Position numbers and translations under genes: made by a program
Shown here: piece by piece, positions 46,385 through 56,444 of the stretch
How the letters are laid out: each line of letters opens with the position of its first letter
Position numbering within the stretch: position 1 is the first letter of the stretch
Source of the DNA: Roseateles sp.
Lineage (GTDB): Bacteria; Pseudomonadota; Gammaproteobacteria; Burkholderiales; Burkholderiaceae_C
NCBI GenBank assembly: GCA_019234295.1
Contig: JAFALK010000044.1
Coordinates: 1-64,000, forward strand
DNA length: 64,000 nucleotides
Reading direction: 5' to 3'
Notes under the pieces: model-generated
What the model was told of the DNA's origin: nothing
Database searches by the model: none
Seen by the model: only the letters and a program-made list of their open reading frames with translations

Positions 46385-46599
46385 CTTGGGGGGGGGCTCC
46401 ATATGCTCCGCCGTCACCGGCTGGTCGCCCGCGCCCACAAGCTTGCCATTACATCGCTCAGCAGCACCCGGTTGCTCACATTCGCCTTGGGGATACCCAG
46501 CGCCTTCGCAGTCACCGCTGCGGACTGGCCGCCCTTGACCAGGCGGACCGCCTCTAGCTTGAATTCCAGCGTGCACTTGCCGCGGACTTACTTCGCCAT
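46385..46599 (-). pseudogene. IS3-family transposase OrfA relic
   Basis: Reading reverse from the ATG at 46599 gives MAK, then an in-frame TAA (46590-46588), then RGKCTLEFKLEAVRLVKGGQ and AAVTAKALGIPKANVSN, the helix-turn-helix N-terminus of IS3-type OrfA proteins. The following conserved part GKLVGAGDQPVTAEHME is in another frame, so a frameshift lies near 46440-46470. After it the sequence ends in a run of nine G (46388-46396) and no OrfB is seen. The element has one stop, at least one frameshift and a large 3' deletion. Confidence 0.75.
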
Positions 46600-46773
46600 C
46601 ATCTCTCGTTCCTTGCCACTGATTTTGACCATCAGCTATTAACTAAGTTTTTCGAGGGCAAGGTCGCTAGGGATTGATGCCTGTTTCTAGCCAGACCAAC
46701 TGGTTGCGTGCGCGAACTGTCGAACTCCGGATGCCAGCGCTTCAATAGCCCTTGGGCCACTTCAGCAACGCTC

Positions 46774-46802
46774 AAAGAAAAGACCGGCCACGAGGGCCGG
46801 TC
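46774..46802 (-). terminator. Rho-independent terminator of the first PEP-CTERM gene
   Basis: On the reverse strand an eight-base perfect stem (gaccggcc / ggccggtc, 46802-46795 with 46789-46782) with a five-base loop is followed by ttttcttt. It lies 38 bases after the stop at 46841. Confidence 0.9.
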
Positions 46803-46840
46803 TCTATCTCATGACCGGAGCAGGTCCGGGCAAGACAGGT

Positions 46841-47425
46841 TTACTGGTTCTGGCTGCGCTTGCGAGCGACACCAATGCCCAAGAGAGCAATACCAACGAG
46901 AGCAAGACCAGAGGGCTCTGGCACCGTGGATTGAGATTGTTGACCTTGAACCACACCATCCACCACGCTCACGGAGTTGAGAACGGTGAATCCGGTCGCG
47001 CCGTCATAACCACCGCCCCAGAAAAACTCAATGGTGCCAGTGCCCGTCGTATTCAACTCCGGGTTCGCCCAAGAAATGGTCAACGGCGTTCCGCTGAATG
47101 TGCTACCCGTATCATCAAACCATGTGTAATACGGTGTCGCAAAATTTCCTGTGAAGCTACCATCAAACTGAAGATTGTCACCCGCCAGCAAGTGCCCGGA
47201 GAATTGATTCTGTTGAACATTGCCATTTGATAAATTGCCAAAATAGGCGATACCAAACTCAGCCGGATTAGTGAGCGGAGTTGCATAGCCGCTAATATCG
47301 CCGGTCTCTGTGTACGTAATCGAAGTTGCCGTGTAGCTGACATTCGAAACGACAGCGGCCGCATGAGCCAAAGATGTCAGTCCCAAAGCGAGTGAGGCGC
47401 CAATTGCGAATGATTTGATGCTCAT
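46841..47425 (-). CDS. PEP-CTERM sorting-domain protein, first copy
   Basis: A 194-residue exported protein. Signal peptide MSIKSFAIGASLALGLTSLA, a beta-rich mature part with few charged residues (TPLTISWANPELNTTGTGTI), and the C-terminal sorting tail: VPEPSGLALVGIALLGIGVA then RKRSQNQ, i.e. the PEP motif, membrane helix and basic cluster read by exosortase. ATG at 47425 with ggag eight bases upstream. Visibly lower GC than its neighbours. Its function after anchoring (floc or biofilm matrix) is not known. No exosortase gene lies in the window. Confidence 0.9.
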   Translation of the reverse strand: MSIKSFAIGASLALGLTSLAHAAAVVSNVSYTATSITYTETGDISGYATPLTNPAEFGIAYFGNLSNGNVQQNQFSGHLLAGDNLQFDGSFTGNFATPYYTWFDDTGSTFSGTPLTISWANPELNTTGTGTIEFFWGGGYDGATGFTVLNSVSVVDGVVQGQQSQSTVPEPSGLALVGIALLGIGVARKRSQNQ

Positions 47426-47465
47426 GCTGCTCTCCATGATGAATTGATAGATAGTGTTACAAGTT

Positions 47466-47482
47466 AAGCAAATTTCGCGCCA
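47466..47482 (-). promoter_or_regulatory. Sigma-54 promoter candidate of the first PEP-CTERM gene
   Basis: On the reverse strand tggcgcg-aaat-ttgctt lies about 40-57 bases before the ATG. It has GG and GC with exactly ten bases between, and matches the TGGCACG-N4-TTGC consensus except G for A at one position. PEP-CTERM genes in other betaproteobacteria are known to need RpoN with PrsK/PrsR. Prediction by eye; enhancer sites not sought. Confidence 0.65.
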
Positions 47483-47602
47483 TGCCAAGAAAATCAATGA
47501 CTTGGCTCGCCATCTGGCGAACGTGGCCAGAACTGTAAAAAACTTCGACTCGCTTCACTGAGAGGCTTTATTGGCAGCGGGATGCCCCCCCCGCAAACAA
47601 CA

Positions 47603-47622
47603 CCTACCGACACATCGGTAGG
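47603..47622 (-). repeat. Perfect eight-base inverted repeat, possible terminator
   Basis: cctaccga-caca-tcggtagg. On the reverse strand the stem is followed by tgttgtttg, a weak T-rich stretch. It is about 300 bases downstream of the second PEP-CTERM gene's stop, so it may end that transcript or be an operator. Confidence 0.45.
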
Positions 47623-47918
47623 CCGCGGTGGCCCACAAGGGGCTACCTACCGCAGCAGTCCTGGTTCCGTGACTGCATCAGGCGATGGGGCCAAGGCTCT
47701 TGAGCGCAAGCTGACACATAGCCGCGGCACGAAGGCTTCGCCAGCGGACGCTGTGAATGTACGCAAGCTTGCCTACAGTTTTTTTCCAGGCGTGGTTTTG
47801 TCGCGGTTGCCTTCGAGCCGAAGCATGCTGGCCTGCTGTCGCCAGAGGCAGCGAGGCGTGGCGGCGGCGAAGCGCGTTGCGCGACGACTCGATCTGGGCG
47901 GCGAGAGGCTTGCGCTTT

Positions 47919-48584
47919 TCAGCGGGAGCGACGGCGCGCGATGAAGCCGACGGCGGTCAGGCCAGCCAGGAGCATGGCGTAAGGTGCAGGTTCCGGCACG
48001 GCCGTGACCGTGACGAAGTCCTGGTAGGTGGCATTGACCAGCTTGTTCACCTGGAACAGCGCCGGCCCACCGTAGCTGGTGGCAGCCTGCAGGTAGCCGT
48101 TGGCCAGGGAAGCAAAGGCGCTGTCCTGCGCCGGGGTGCTGGTGGGGCTCAAGTAGTAGAACTGGAAGTTCCCGGTGTTCACGTTCAGCGTGCTGCCGGC
48201 AGGCTCCTCCATGATTTCCCAGATCGCGGTCTGGAAGGCGGCCTTCTGCTCATCCGTAGAGACCGAGGCATAGCTGCTCGAATACAGGCCTTGCAGCAGG
48301 CTGGCCTGCGAGCTGGTGAAGCTGCCCTGCGTGTAGGTCTGGAAGCCGGCCGCGGTGGGCGCATGGCCCTGGGTCAGCTCCACGCAATAGGCCTCGAAAC
48401 TCACGCCCTGGCTCGTGAGGAGCTGCATGGCGCCGGTCAGGTAGCCGTCCGGCGTGCCGGAGGTCGTCACCATGATGCCGCTGGTGGACACGTACTGGAT
48501 GTCCGTGCCATCGGCGCGCGCCGCGCCGCCTGCCAGGGCCAGCGTCGCGCTCAGGATCAGGGTCGTCGTCTTGCGTGCGTTCAT
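47919..48584 (-). CDS. PEP-CTERM sorting-domain protein, second copy
   Basis: A 221-residue exported protein starting MNARKTTTLILSATLALAGG. The middle has VSFEAYCVELTQGHAPTAAG and QKAAFQTAIWEIMEEPAGST, the thioester-domain-like CxxL/xxxAIWE pattern of many PEP-CTERM proteins. It ends VPEPAPYAMLLAGLTAVGFI then ARRRSR. It follows the third copy's gene by 25 bases, so the two are probably one transcript. Confidence 0.9.
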   Translation of the reverse strand: MNARKTTTLILSATLALAGGAARADGTDIQYVSTSGIMVTTSGTPDGYLTGAMQLLTSQGVSFEAYCVELTQGHAPTAAGFQTYTQGSFTSSQASLLQGLYSSSYASVSTDEQKAAFQTAIWEIMEEPAGSTLNVNTGNFQFYYLSPTSTPAQDSAFASLANGYLQAATSYGGPALFQVNKLVNATYQDFVTVTAVPEPAPYAMLLAGLTAVGFIARRRSR

Positions 48585-48609
48585 GGTGGGATCGCGAAAG
48601 GCTATGGAA

Positions 48610-49149
48610 TCAGCGGCCGAAACGGCGACGGGCCAGTCCGAGGCTGGCCAGCGCAACGCCGACCAGGGCCAGCGAGGCGGGCTCGGGCACATTGCTCGGC
48701 GGGTCGATCAAGTTCACGTTGAGCGTGCCGCCGAGCTTGTCGCTGACTTCCGAGCCATTCACCGTCAGGGTCCAGTCGCCTGCGCCCAGGAAGACCGAGT
48801 TCCAGGCGTAGCTCGTCGTGTACTGGGTCAGGGTGTGCCCCTTGATGACCGTGGAGCTGCTGCCAGAGGAAATGGACGCGAAGTCCAACCCGTCATTCAG
48901 GGTGTCGAACTCGTACTGGGCCGTGCCGTTGGACAGCAGCAGCGAGCGGATGCTGATATTGCTGCTGTTGGGGGAAGTCGTGGTCAGCAGGCCGGAGAAG
49001 TCAGCGCCCTGGGCGAGGCTGAACTGGCCGACCTCCGCGAAGCCCCCCGTGCCCGGCTTCCAGTTGAAGTTGAACTGCACCGGATCGGCACCGGCCATGG
49101 AACCGGCGAGGGCCAGTGCGGCAAAGGCAAGGAGGTGTTGGAGCTTCAT
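48610..49149 (-). CDS. PEP-CTERM sorting-domain protein, third copy (FxDxA-like)
   Basis: A 179-residue exported protein: signal peptide MKLQHLLAFAALALAGSMAG, a beta-sandwich-like mature part (FLGAGDWTLTVNGSEVSDKL, as in the FxDxA type with YTTSYAWNSVFLGAGDWTLT), and the tail VPEPASLALVGVALASLGLA then RRRFGR. First gene of a two-gene transcript. Upstream no sigma-54 element was seen; a poor GTGACA/TACATA pair exists at spacing 16. Confidence 0.9.
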   Translation of the reverse strand: MKLQHLLAFAALALAGSMAGADPVQFNFNWKPGTGGFAEVGQFSLAQGADFSGLLTTTSPNSSNISIRSLLLSNGTAQYEFDTLNDGLDFASISSGSSSTVIKGHTLTQYTTSYAWNSVFLGAGDWTLTVNGSEVSDKLGGTLNVNLIDPPSNVPEPASLALVGVALASLGLARRRFGR

Positions 49150-49344
49150 AGAGGGCCAAGGCGGGGAATCTTGATATGTAACAAGGGCTTTCGCTGTGTC
49201 ACGGACTGTAGAGGCCCCGGGGGACCATCACCCCCCCCAAATTGTGTGGTAGCGACAAATTTACACATCCCACCCCCCTCAATGAGCGGGTATCCGGGCG
49301 CTGTGCGACACAGCGCTGAGCGAAAGACGAGCTCTGCAACAGGC

Positions 49345-49368
49345 AAATGGCCAAATGGCCAAATGGCC
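49345..49368. repeat. Three tandem copies of an eight-base repeat
   Basis: The unit aaatggcc is repeated three times directly before the secA terminator hairpin. It lies in the gap 49150-49414, which otherwise holds a run of eight C at 49231-49238 and no gene. Confidence 0.85.
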
Positions 49369-49392
49369 GCGAACCCTCGCGGGTCCGCGGCC
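49365..49392 (-). terminator. Terminator-like hairpin after secA
   Basis: Arms ggccgcg-a-accc and gggt-c-cgcggcc pair over 11 of 12 bases with a loop tcgc. On the reverse strand it follows the secA stop at 49415 by 22 bases; it is then followed by attt, not a full T-run, so the termination efficiency is uncertain. Confidence 0.6.
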
Positions 49393-49414
49393 ATTGCAAT
49401 GAGGCATCCGGCGC

Positions 49415-52159
<2,745 letters not shown>

Positions 52160-52275
52160 GCGCGGATTCGTTTGGTTTGGGGTGCGTGAGGGAGGGATCT
52201 GGGGGCGCCCGAGGCGAACTCAACCGAGGGAGAACCCGTCACGCCAAAAGCCGGGCAGTTTAGCATCGGGGGTGT

Positions 52276-52602
52276 ATGCCACGCCTGAGCCCCCCTCGCA
52301 CCGTTCCCGACCCCCTGGCCATCGCCGAGGCGCTGCGCATGAGCGAGGGCCTGGCCCGGCTGGGCTGGCTGCTGCAGGAGTCCAACCGCCGGCTGGCGCT
52401 GGTTTCGCCCTGCCTGCCCGGGGCGCTCAAGCGCTTCGTGCAGGCCGGCACCCTCGACGAGGACGGCTGGACCCTGCTGGCCTCCAACGCCGCCGTGGCC
52501 GCCAAGCTGCGCCAGCTGCACCCACGGCTCGAGCAGATGCTGGTCGAGGCTGGCCTGCAGCCTTCGCGGGTGCGAATCAAGGTGCTGAGCCCACGCGCCT
52601 GA
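52276..52602 (+). CDS. DUF721-family protein, DciA-like
   Basis: A 108-residue protein with a late KH-like segment (DGWTLLASNAAVAAKLRQLH, PSRVRIKVLSPRA) as in DUF721. DciA of this family loads the replicative helicase in bacteria without DnaC-like loaders. Divergent position beside secA is the usual one in Burkholderiales. The N-terminal part is short, so confidence in the helicase-loader role is moderate. Confidence 0.7.
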   Translation: MPRLSPPRTVPDPLAIAEALRMSEGLARLGWLLQESNRRLALVSPCLPGALKRFVQAGTLDEDGWTLLASNAAVAAKLRQLHPRLEQMLVEAGLQPSRVRIKVLSPRA

Positions 52603-52750
52603 GCAGACCGACGCGGGTGGGGGGGCCACAACTTCCGAATGCCTTCATTGACCCGCTGCGTTTTTGACTCCAACATGCGGCTGCATAGGGAAGTCAGCTG
52701 ATATAACTGCTGAATCGCTCAGTTCGCGATCAGTTCGGTGGCTGATCCGG

Positions 52751-53503
52751 ATGCGTTCCAACGAAGCGCAGCAAGCGTCGAGGGAGTCGTGGTTGTCCAG
52801 AGAGACCTTGTCCGGCCTTGGCCGGATGTTCGATCACCTGTCTCTGGGCCTGGCTGCCTCAGCAGCGCTGGCCCTGGCGCTTCTGGCACAGCCGGCATGG
52901 CTGGGCGTGGCCAGCGGCTTGGCGCTGCTGTTCGGTGCACTGGGTGTGTGGTGGGCCGTCCAGCGCCGCGAGGTCCACCGCCTTGGCGAGCTGCGCGCCC
53001 ATGTGCAGGCCCAGCGCCGCCTGGCTGAACTGCTGCTGCCGGTCTGGCACGGCCAGATCCAGATGGCGGGCCAGCATTGCGCCCAGGCCACCGAGGTGCT
53101 CGCCAGCCGCCTGTCCACCGTGGTGCTGCAGATCGGCCGTGCGCTGCCCCACGCGGCAGCCGCAGACGGCGCCAACGCCAGCGCCTGGCAGGCTGAGCGC
53201 GACCTGATCCTCGCGGAGATCCGCGAATGCACGCTGCAGCTCCAGTTCCAGGACCGCGTGGACCAGGTCCTGGCCCATGTACGCCACAATCTTGACGCGT
53301 GCCGCGAAGGCTTGACCGAGACCTGCAACCGTTTCGACGTCACCGGTCGCGTCGATGCGCTCGACGTCGAACAACTGCTGACCCTGCTCGAGGCCAGCTA
53401 TGCCACCGAAGAGGAGCATGTCGTCCATCAGGGCCACCTGGCCATGTCCGAGGCGCCCCGGCGTGCCACCGCGTCTGCCGATGAGGCCATCACCTACTTC
53501 TGA
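52751..53503 (+). CDS. Membrane-anchored protein with CheZ-like DxxxQ motif
   Basis: A 250-residue protein, first gene of the che operon. Two membrane helices (about residues 31-48 and 50-70), then a coiled-coil-like cytoplasmic part. Helix QLQFQDRVDQVLAHVRHNLD holds D168 and Q172 in FQDRVDQVL, the same spacing as the catalytic FQDLTGQVI of E. coli CheZ (D143, Q147). The C-terminus ends ADEAITYF, an acidic-aromatic tail like that by which CheZ grips CheY. The gene directly precedes cheY with 11 bases between. Function as a phospho-CheY phosphatase is inferred from these small matches; the rest shows no CheZ similarity by eye. Confidence 0.55.
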   Translation: MRSNEAQQASRESWLSRETLSGLGRMFDHLSLGLAASAALALALLAQPAWLGVASGLALLFGALGVWWAVQRREVHRLGELRAHVQAQRRLAELLLPVWHGQIQMAGQHCAQATEVLASRLSTVVLQIGRALPHAAAADGANASAWQAERDLILAEIRECTLQLQFQDRVDQVLAHVRHNLDACREGLTETCNRFDVTGRVDALDVEQLLTLLEASYATEEEHVVHQGHLAMSEAPRRATASADEAITYF

Positions 53504-53514
53504 GGCTTTGAGGC

Positions 53515-53886
53515 ATGAGCAGCAAGACCATCCTCGTTGTCGACGACTCCGCCGCGCTGCGCCAGGTGGTGAGCGTCATCCTGCGCGGCGCAGGCTATGA
53601 GGTGATCGAGGGCTGCGACGGCGCGGACGCGCTGGCCAAGCTCAACGGGCAGCGCGTGCACCTGATCATCAGCGATCTCAACATGCCCAAAATGGACGGC
53701 ATCGCCTTCCTCAAGGAGGTCAAGCAATTGCCGGCCTATCGCTTCACGCCCGTGATCATGCTCACGACCGAGGGGCGTGAAAGCAAGCGCTTCGAAGGCC
53801 GTGCCGCCGGGGCGCGGGCGTGGATGCTCAAACCGTTCCGCGCCGAGGTGATGCTCGGCGCCGTGAAGAAGCTGGTGCTGCCATGA
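53515..53886 (+). CDS. cheY: CheY-like single-domain response regulator
   Basis: A 123-residue receiver: acidic pair D10-D11 in LVVDDS, phospho-acceptor D54 in IISDLNMPKMDG, T84/T85, and K106 in LKPF, all present. No output domain. It probably carries the CheA signal. The stop overlaps the STAS gene's ATG (ATGA). Confidence 0.92.
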   Translation: MSSKTILVVDDSAALRQVVSVILRGAGYEVIEGCDGADALAKLNGQRVHLIISDLNMPKMDGIAFLKEVKQLPAYRFTPVIMLTTEGRESKRFEGRAAGARAWMLKPFRAEVMLGAVKKLVLP

Positions 53887-54179
53887 ACGCGCGAATCTCG
53901 ATCGAGGGCGAGATGACGATCTACCGCGCTGCGGAGCTGAAAGATCGACTCCTCGACGCGCTGGCGCAATGCGATGCCGTGCTAGAGGTCGAGCTCTCGC
54001 GCGTCACCGAAATCGACACGGCCGGGCTGCAGCTGCTCATGCTGATCAAGCGGGAGGCGAGCTCCAGCGGCCGGGAGCTGCGCCTGCTCGCCCACAGCCG
54101 GCCGGTGGTGGCGGCGCTGGAGCTGCTCAATCTGGCCGGGTTCTTCGGCGAGCCTTTGCTCGTGGAGGGGGAAGCGTGA
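53883..54179 (+). CDS. STAS-domain protein of the chemosensory operon
   Basis: A 98-residue STAS domain (anti-sigma-factor antagonist type). The loop that carries the phosphorylated Ser in SpoIIAA is EIDTAGLQLL, with Thr46 in place of Ser. Otherwise LEVELSRVTEIDTAGLQLLM fits. It lies between cheY and cheA and overlaps cheA by four bases. In other chemosensory clusters such STAS proteins occur in systems that control other outputs than flagella. The partner is unknown. Confidence 0.85.
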   Translation: MNARISIEGEMTIYRAAELKDRLLDALAQCDAVLEVELSRVTEIDTAGLQLLMLIKREASSSGRELRLLAHSRPVVAALELLNLAGFFGEPLLVEGEA

Positions 54180-56422
54180 GCGACATCCGCAAGGAACTGC
54201 AAGCTGCGCTGACCGCCTTCATCGCGGAAAGCCGCGAGCTGCTCGAAGCCATGGAGGCTGCACTTCTCGACGTGGAGCATGGCCAAGAGAACGCCGAGAC
54301 CGTCAACGCCATCTTCCGCGCCGCCCACACGATCAAGGGTTCGGCCGGGCTGTTCGGGCTGGATGCCATCGTGGCCTTCACCCATGCCTGCGAGAACGTG
54401 CTGGACGCCGTGCGCGCGGGTGAACTCAGACTCGACGACAGCCTGATCGTGCTGCTGCTGTCTTGCTGCGACCACTTGGGCGCCTGCATGGACGAGCTGG
54501 AGCGCCACCCCGACGCGGAGCCTTCGGCGCTGGGCGCCGCCGACGCCAAGCCCCTGCTGGCCCAGTTGCACCGCCTCCTGCCGAGCGGCGCCACCGAATG
54601 GAGCGGCGCCCTCGCAGCGCCGCAAAGCCCGCTCGAGCGTGTGGGCGATCGCGGGGAGCTGGGCCAGGCGCTGTGGCACCTCTCGCTGCGCTTCGGCCCC
54701 CATGTGTTGCGCGACGGCATGGATCCGATGGCCTTCATCCACTATCTCGGTGACATCGGCCGCATCGTGCACATTCAGACCCTGACCGATGCCCTGCCCG
54801 ACGCCACTGCCATGGATCCGGAGCTCTGCTACCTCGGCTTCGAGATCGCCTTCGAATGCTCGGAGAGCAAGGCCGCCATCGAGGCCGTGTTCGACTTCGT
54901 GCGCGAAGACAGCCAGATCCGCATCCTGCCGCCGCACAGCCGCATCTCGGAGTTCGTGGACCTGATCCATTCACAGCCGGCTTCGGACGCGCAGCGCCTG
55001 GGTGAAATCCTCGTGGCCTGCGGCAGCGTGACCGAACGCGAACTGGCCGAGGCGCTGGCCGCGCAGGCCGCCCAGGCCGCGCAGGCCGCGCAGGCCGGGC
55101 AGGCCGCGCAGGCCGGGCAAGCTAAGCGCGCGCAGCCCCTGGGCGAGGTGCTGGTTGAGAACGAGATGGTGCAGCCCGCCCTCGTGGAGGCAGCCCTGGC
55201 CCGCCAGCGCCAGCTCGGCGAGAAGCAGCGCGAGGCACGCCACGAGGCACGCACGATTCGCGTGGACGCCGACCGGCTCGATCAGCTCGTGGACCTGATC
55301 GGCGAGCTGACGATTGCCGCCGCCGGCGCCCAGCTGCTGGCGCGCGCCAGCAGCGACGCGCTGAGCGAGAGCGCGACGCTCGTGGCCTCTCTGGTGCAGC
55401 AAGTTCGCGACAACGCGCTGCAGCTGCGCATGGTGCGCATCGGCACCACCTTTGCGCGCTTCCAGCGTGCCGTGCACGACATGACCCGAGAGCTCGGCAA
55501 GGACATCGTGCTGGAGACCAGTGGCGAGGACACGGAGCTGGACAAGACCGTGGTCGAGAAGATCGCCGACCCGCTGCTGCATCTCCTGCGCAACGCCATC
55601 GACCATGGCATCGAGCCCGCCTCCGTGCGCCTGGCGGCCGGCAAGCCGGCACGCGGCAGCGTGCGCATGGACGCCCGCCATGACGCCGGCGCCATCCTGA
55701 TCCGCGTCAGCGACGACGGCGTGGGCCTCAACCGCGAGCGCATCCTGGCCAAGGCCGTGGATCGCGGACTGATCGCGCCCGACGCCACCCCGGGCGACGC
55801 CGAGGTGCACGAGCTGATCTTCGAGCCGGGTTTCTCTACGGCCGAGCAGGTCACCAATCTCTCCGGCCGCGGGGTCGGCATGGACGTGGTCAAGCGCAAC
55901 ATTGCCGCACTGCGCGGCACGGTGAGCATCGACAGCCTGCCCGGCACCGGCACGACCGTGAGCGTGCGCCTGCCGCTGACGCTCTCGATCATCGACGGCT
56001 TCCTCGTCAAGGTCGGCGACGGTGTCTTCGTCGTGCCCCTGGACATGATCGAGGAATGCGTCGATTTCCAGGCCCGCGCGGACCTCGGCGACCACGACTA
56101 CCTGGACCTGCGCGGCGAGGTGCTGCCCTACCTGCGGCTGCGCGAGGCCTTCGGCGTGCGCCCGAGCGAGGCGCCAGGGCGCGAGAGCGTGGTCGTGGTG
56201 CGCTACGGCGCGCATCGCGCCGGTCTCGTGGTCGACTCGCTCATCGGCGAGTTCCAGACCGTCGTCAAACCGCTGGGGCCCGTGTTCGCCAACCTGCGCG
56301 CGATCAGCGGCTCCACGCTGCTGGGCAGCGGCGAGGTGGCCCTGATCCTGGACGTTCCCGCGCTGCTTGCACGCGCCGTCCCGCAGGCCGATCACCTGCG
56401 CGTGGGCCTCGCTCATTCATGA
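54176..56422 (+). CDS. cheA: Chemotaxis histidine kinase CheA
   Basis: A 748-residue CheA from GTG 54176. Hpt domain with phospho-accepting H51 in [14 protein letters not shown]. Residues about 130-270 form a GlyTAR-like region ([38 protein letters not shown]). Then [20 protein letters not shown], an AQA-rich spacer, and [20 protein letters not shown], which resemble the two halves of a GspE-N/MshEN-like helical motif. Dimerisation, ATPase ([31 protein letters not shown]) and CheW-like domain ([20 protein letters not shown]) follow. Full set of catalytic motifs. Confidence 0.92.
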   Translation: MSDIRKELQAALTAFIAESRELLEAMEAALLDVEHGQENAETVNAIFRAAHTIKGSAGLFGLDAIVAFTHACENVLDAVRAGELRLDDSLIVLLLSCCDHLGACMDELERHPDAEPSALGAADAKPLLAQLHRLLPSGATEWSGALAAPQSPLERVGDRGELGQALWHLSLRFGPHVLRDGMDPMAFIHYLGDIGRIVHIQTLTDALPDATAMDPELCYLGFEIAFECSESKAAIEAVFDFVREDSQIRILPPHSRISEFVDLIHSQPASDAQRLGEILVACGSVTERELAEALAAQAAQAAQAAQAGQAAQAGQAKRAQPLGEVLVENEMVQPALVEAALARQRQLGEKQREARHEARTIRVDADRLDQLVDLIGELTIAAAGAQLLARASSDALSESATLVASLVQQVRDNALQLRMVRIGTTFARFQRAVHDMTRELGKDIVLETSGEDTELDKTVVEKIADPLLHLLRNAIDHGIEPASVRLAAGKPARGSVRMDARHDAGAILIRVSDDGVGLNRERILAKAVDRGLIAPDATPGDAEVHELIFEPGFSTAEQVTNLSGRGVGMDVVKRNIAALRGTVSIDSLPGTGTTVSVRLPLTLSIIDGFLVKVGDGVFVVPLDMIEECVDFQARADLGDHDYLDLRGEVLPYLRLREAFGVRPSEAPGRESVVVVRYGAHRAGLVVDSLIGEFQTVVKPLGPVFANLRAISGSTLLGSGEVALILDVPALLARAVPQADHLRVGLAHS
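55061..55123 (+). repeat. Nine-base tandem repeat in cheA, seven units
   Basis: Units of the form gSScaggcc encode AQA/GQA triplets between the two helical halves of the CheA insertion. In frame, so slippage would only change the spacer length. Confidence 0.85.
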
Positions 56423-56444
56423 TGGGATTCAAGGGAGCAAGAAC

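Larger units (their letters stand above)
47426..47918. other. Long gap between PEP-CTERM transcripts; no gene accepted
   Basis: The 493 bases hold the sigma-54 promoter and about 400 bases without a supported gene. A forward frame at 47582-47944 of 120 codons has no family features and odd composition, so it is not called. Lower GC at 47430-47560, then GC-rich. Runs of eight C at 47585-47592 and an inverted repeat at 47603-47622 are the only structures seen. Confidence 0.55.

Noticed and set aside
47582-47944. Forward frame of 120 codons in the PEP-CTERM gap
   Set aside because: No recognisable motif, no clear ribosome site, and it runs into the reverse PEP-CTERM gene.
49150-49230. GTGACA / TACATA pair before the third PEP-CTERM gene, and search for sigma-54 element
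   Set aside because: The -10 match is poor, spacing 16, and no GG-N10-GC element was found.
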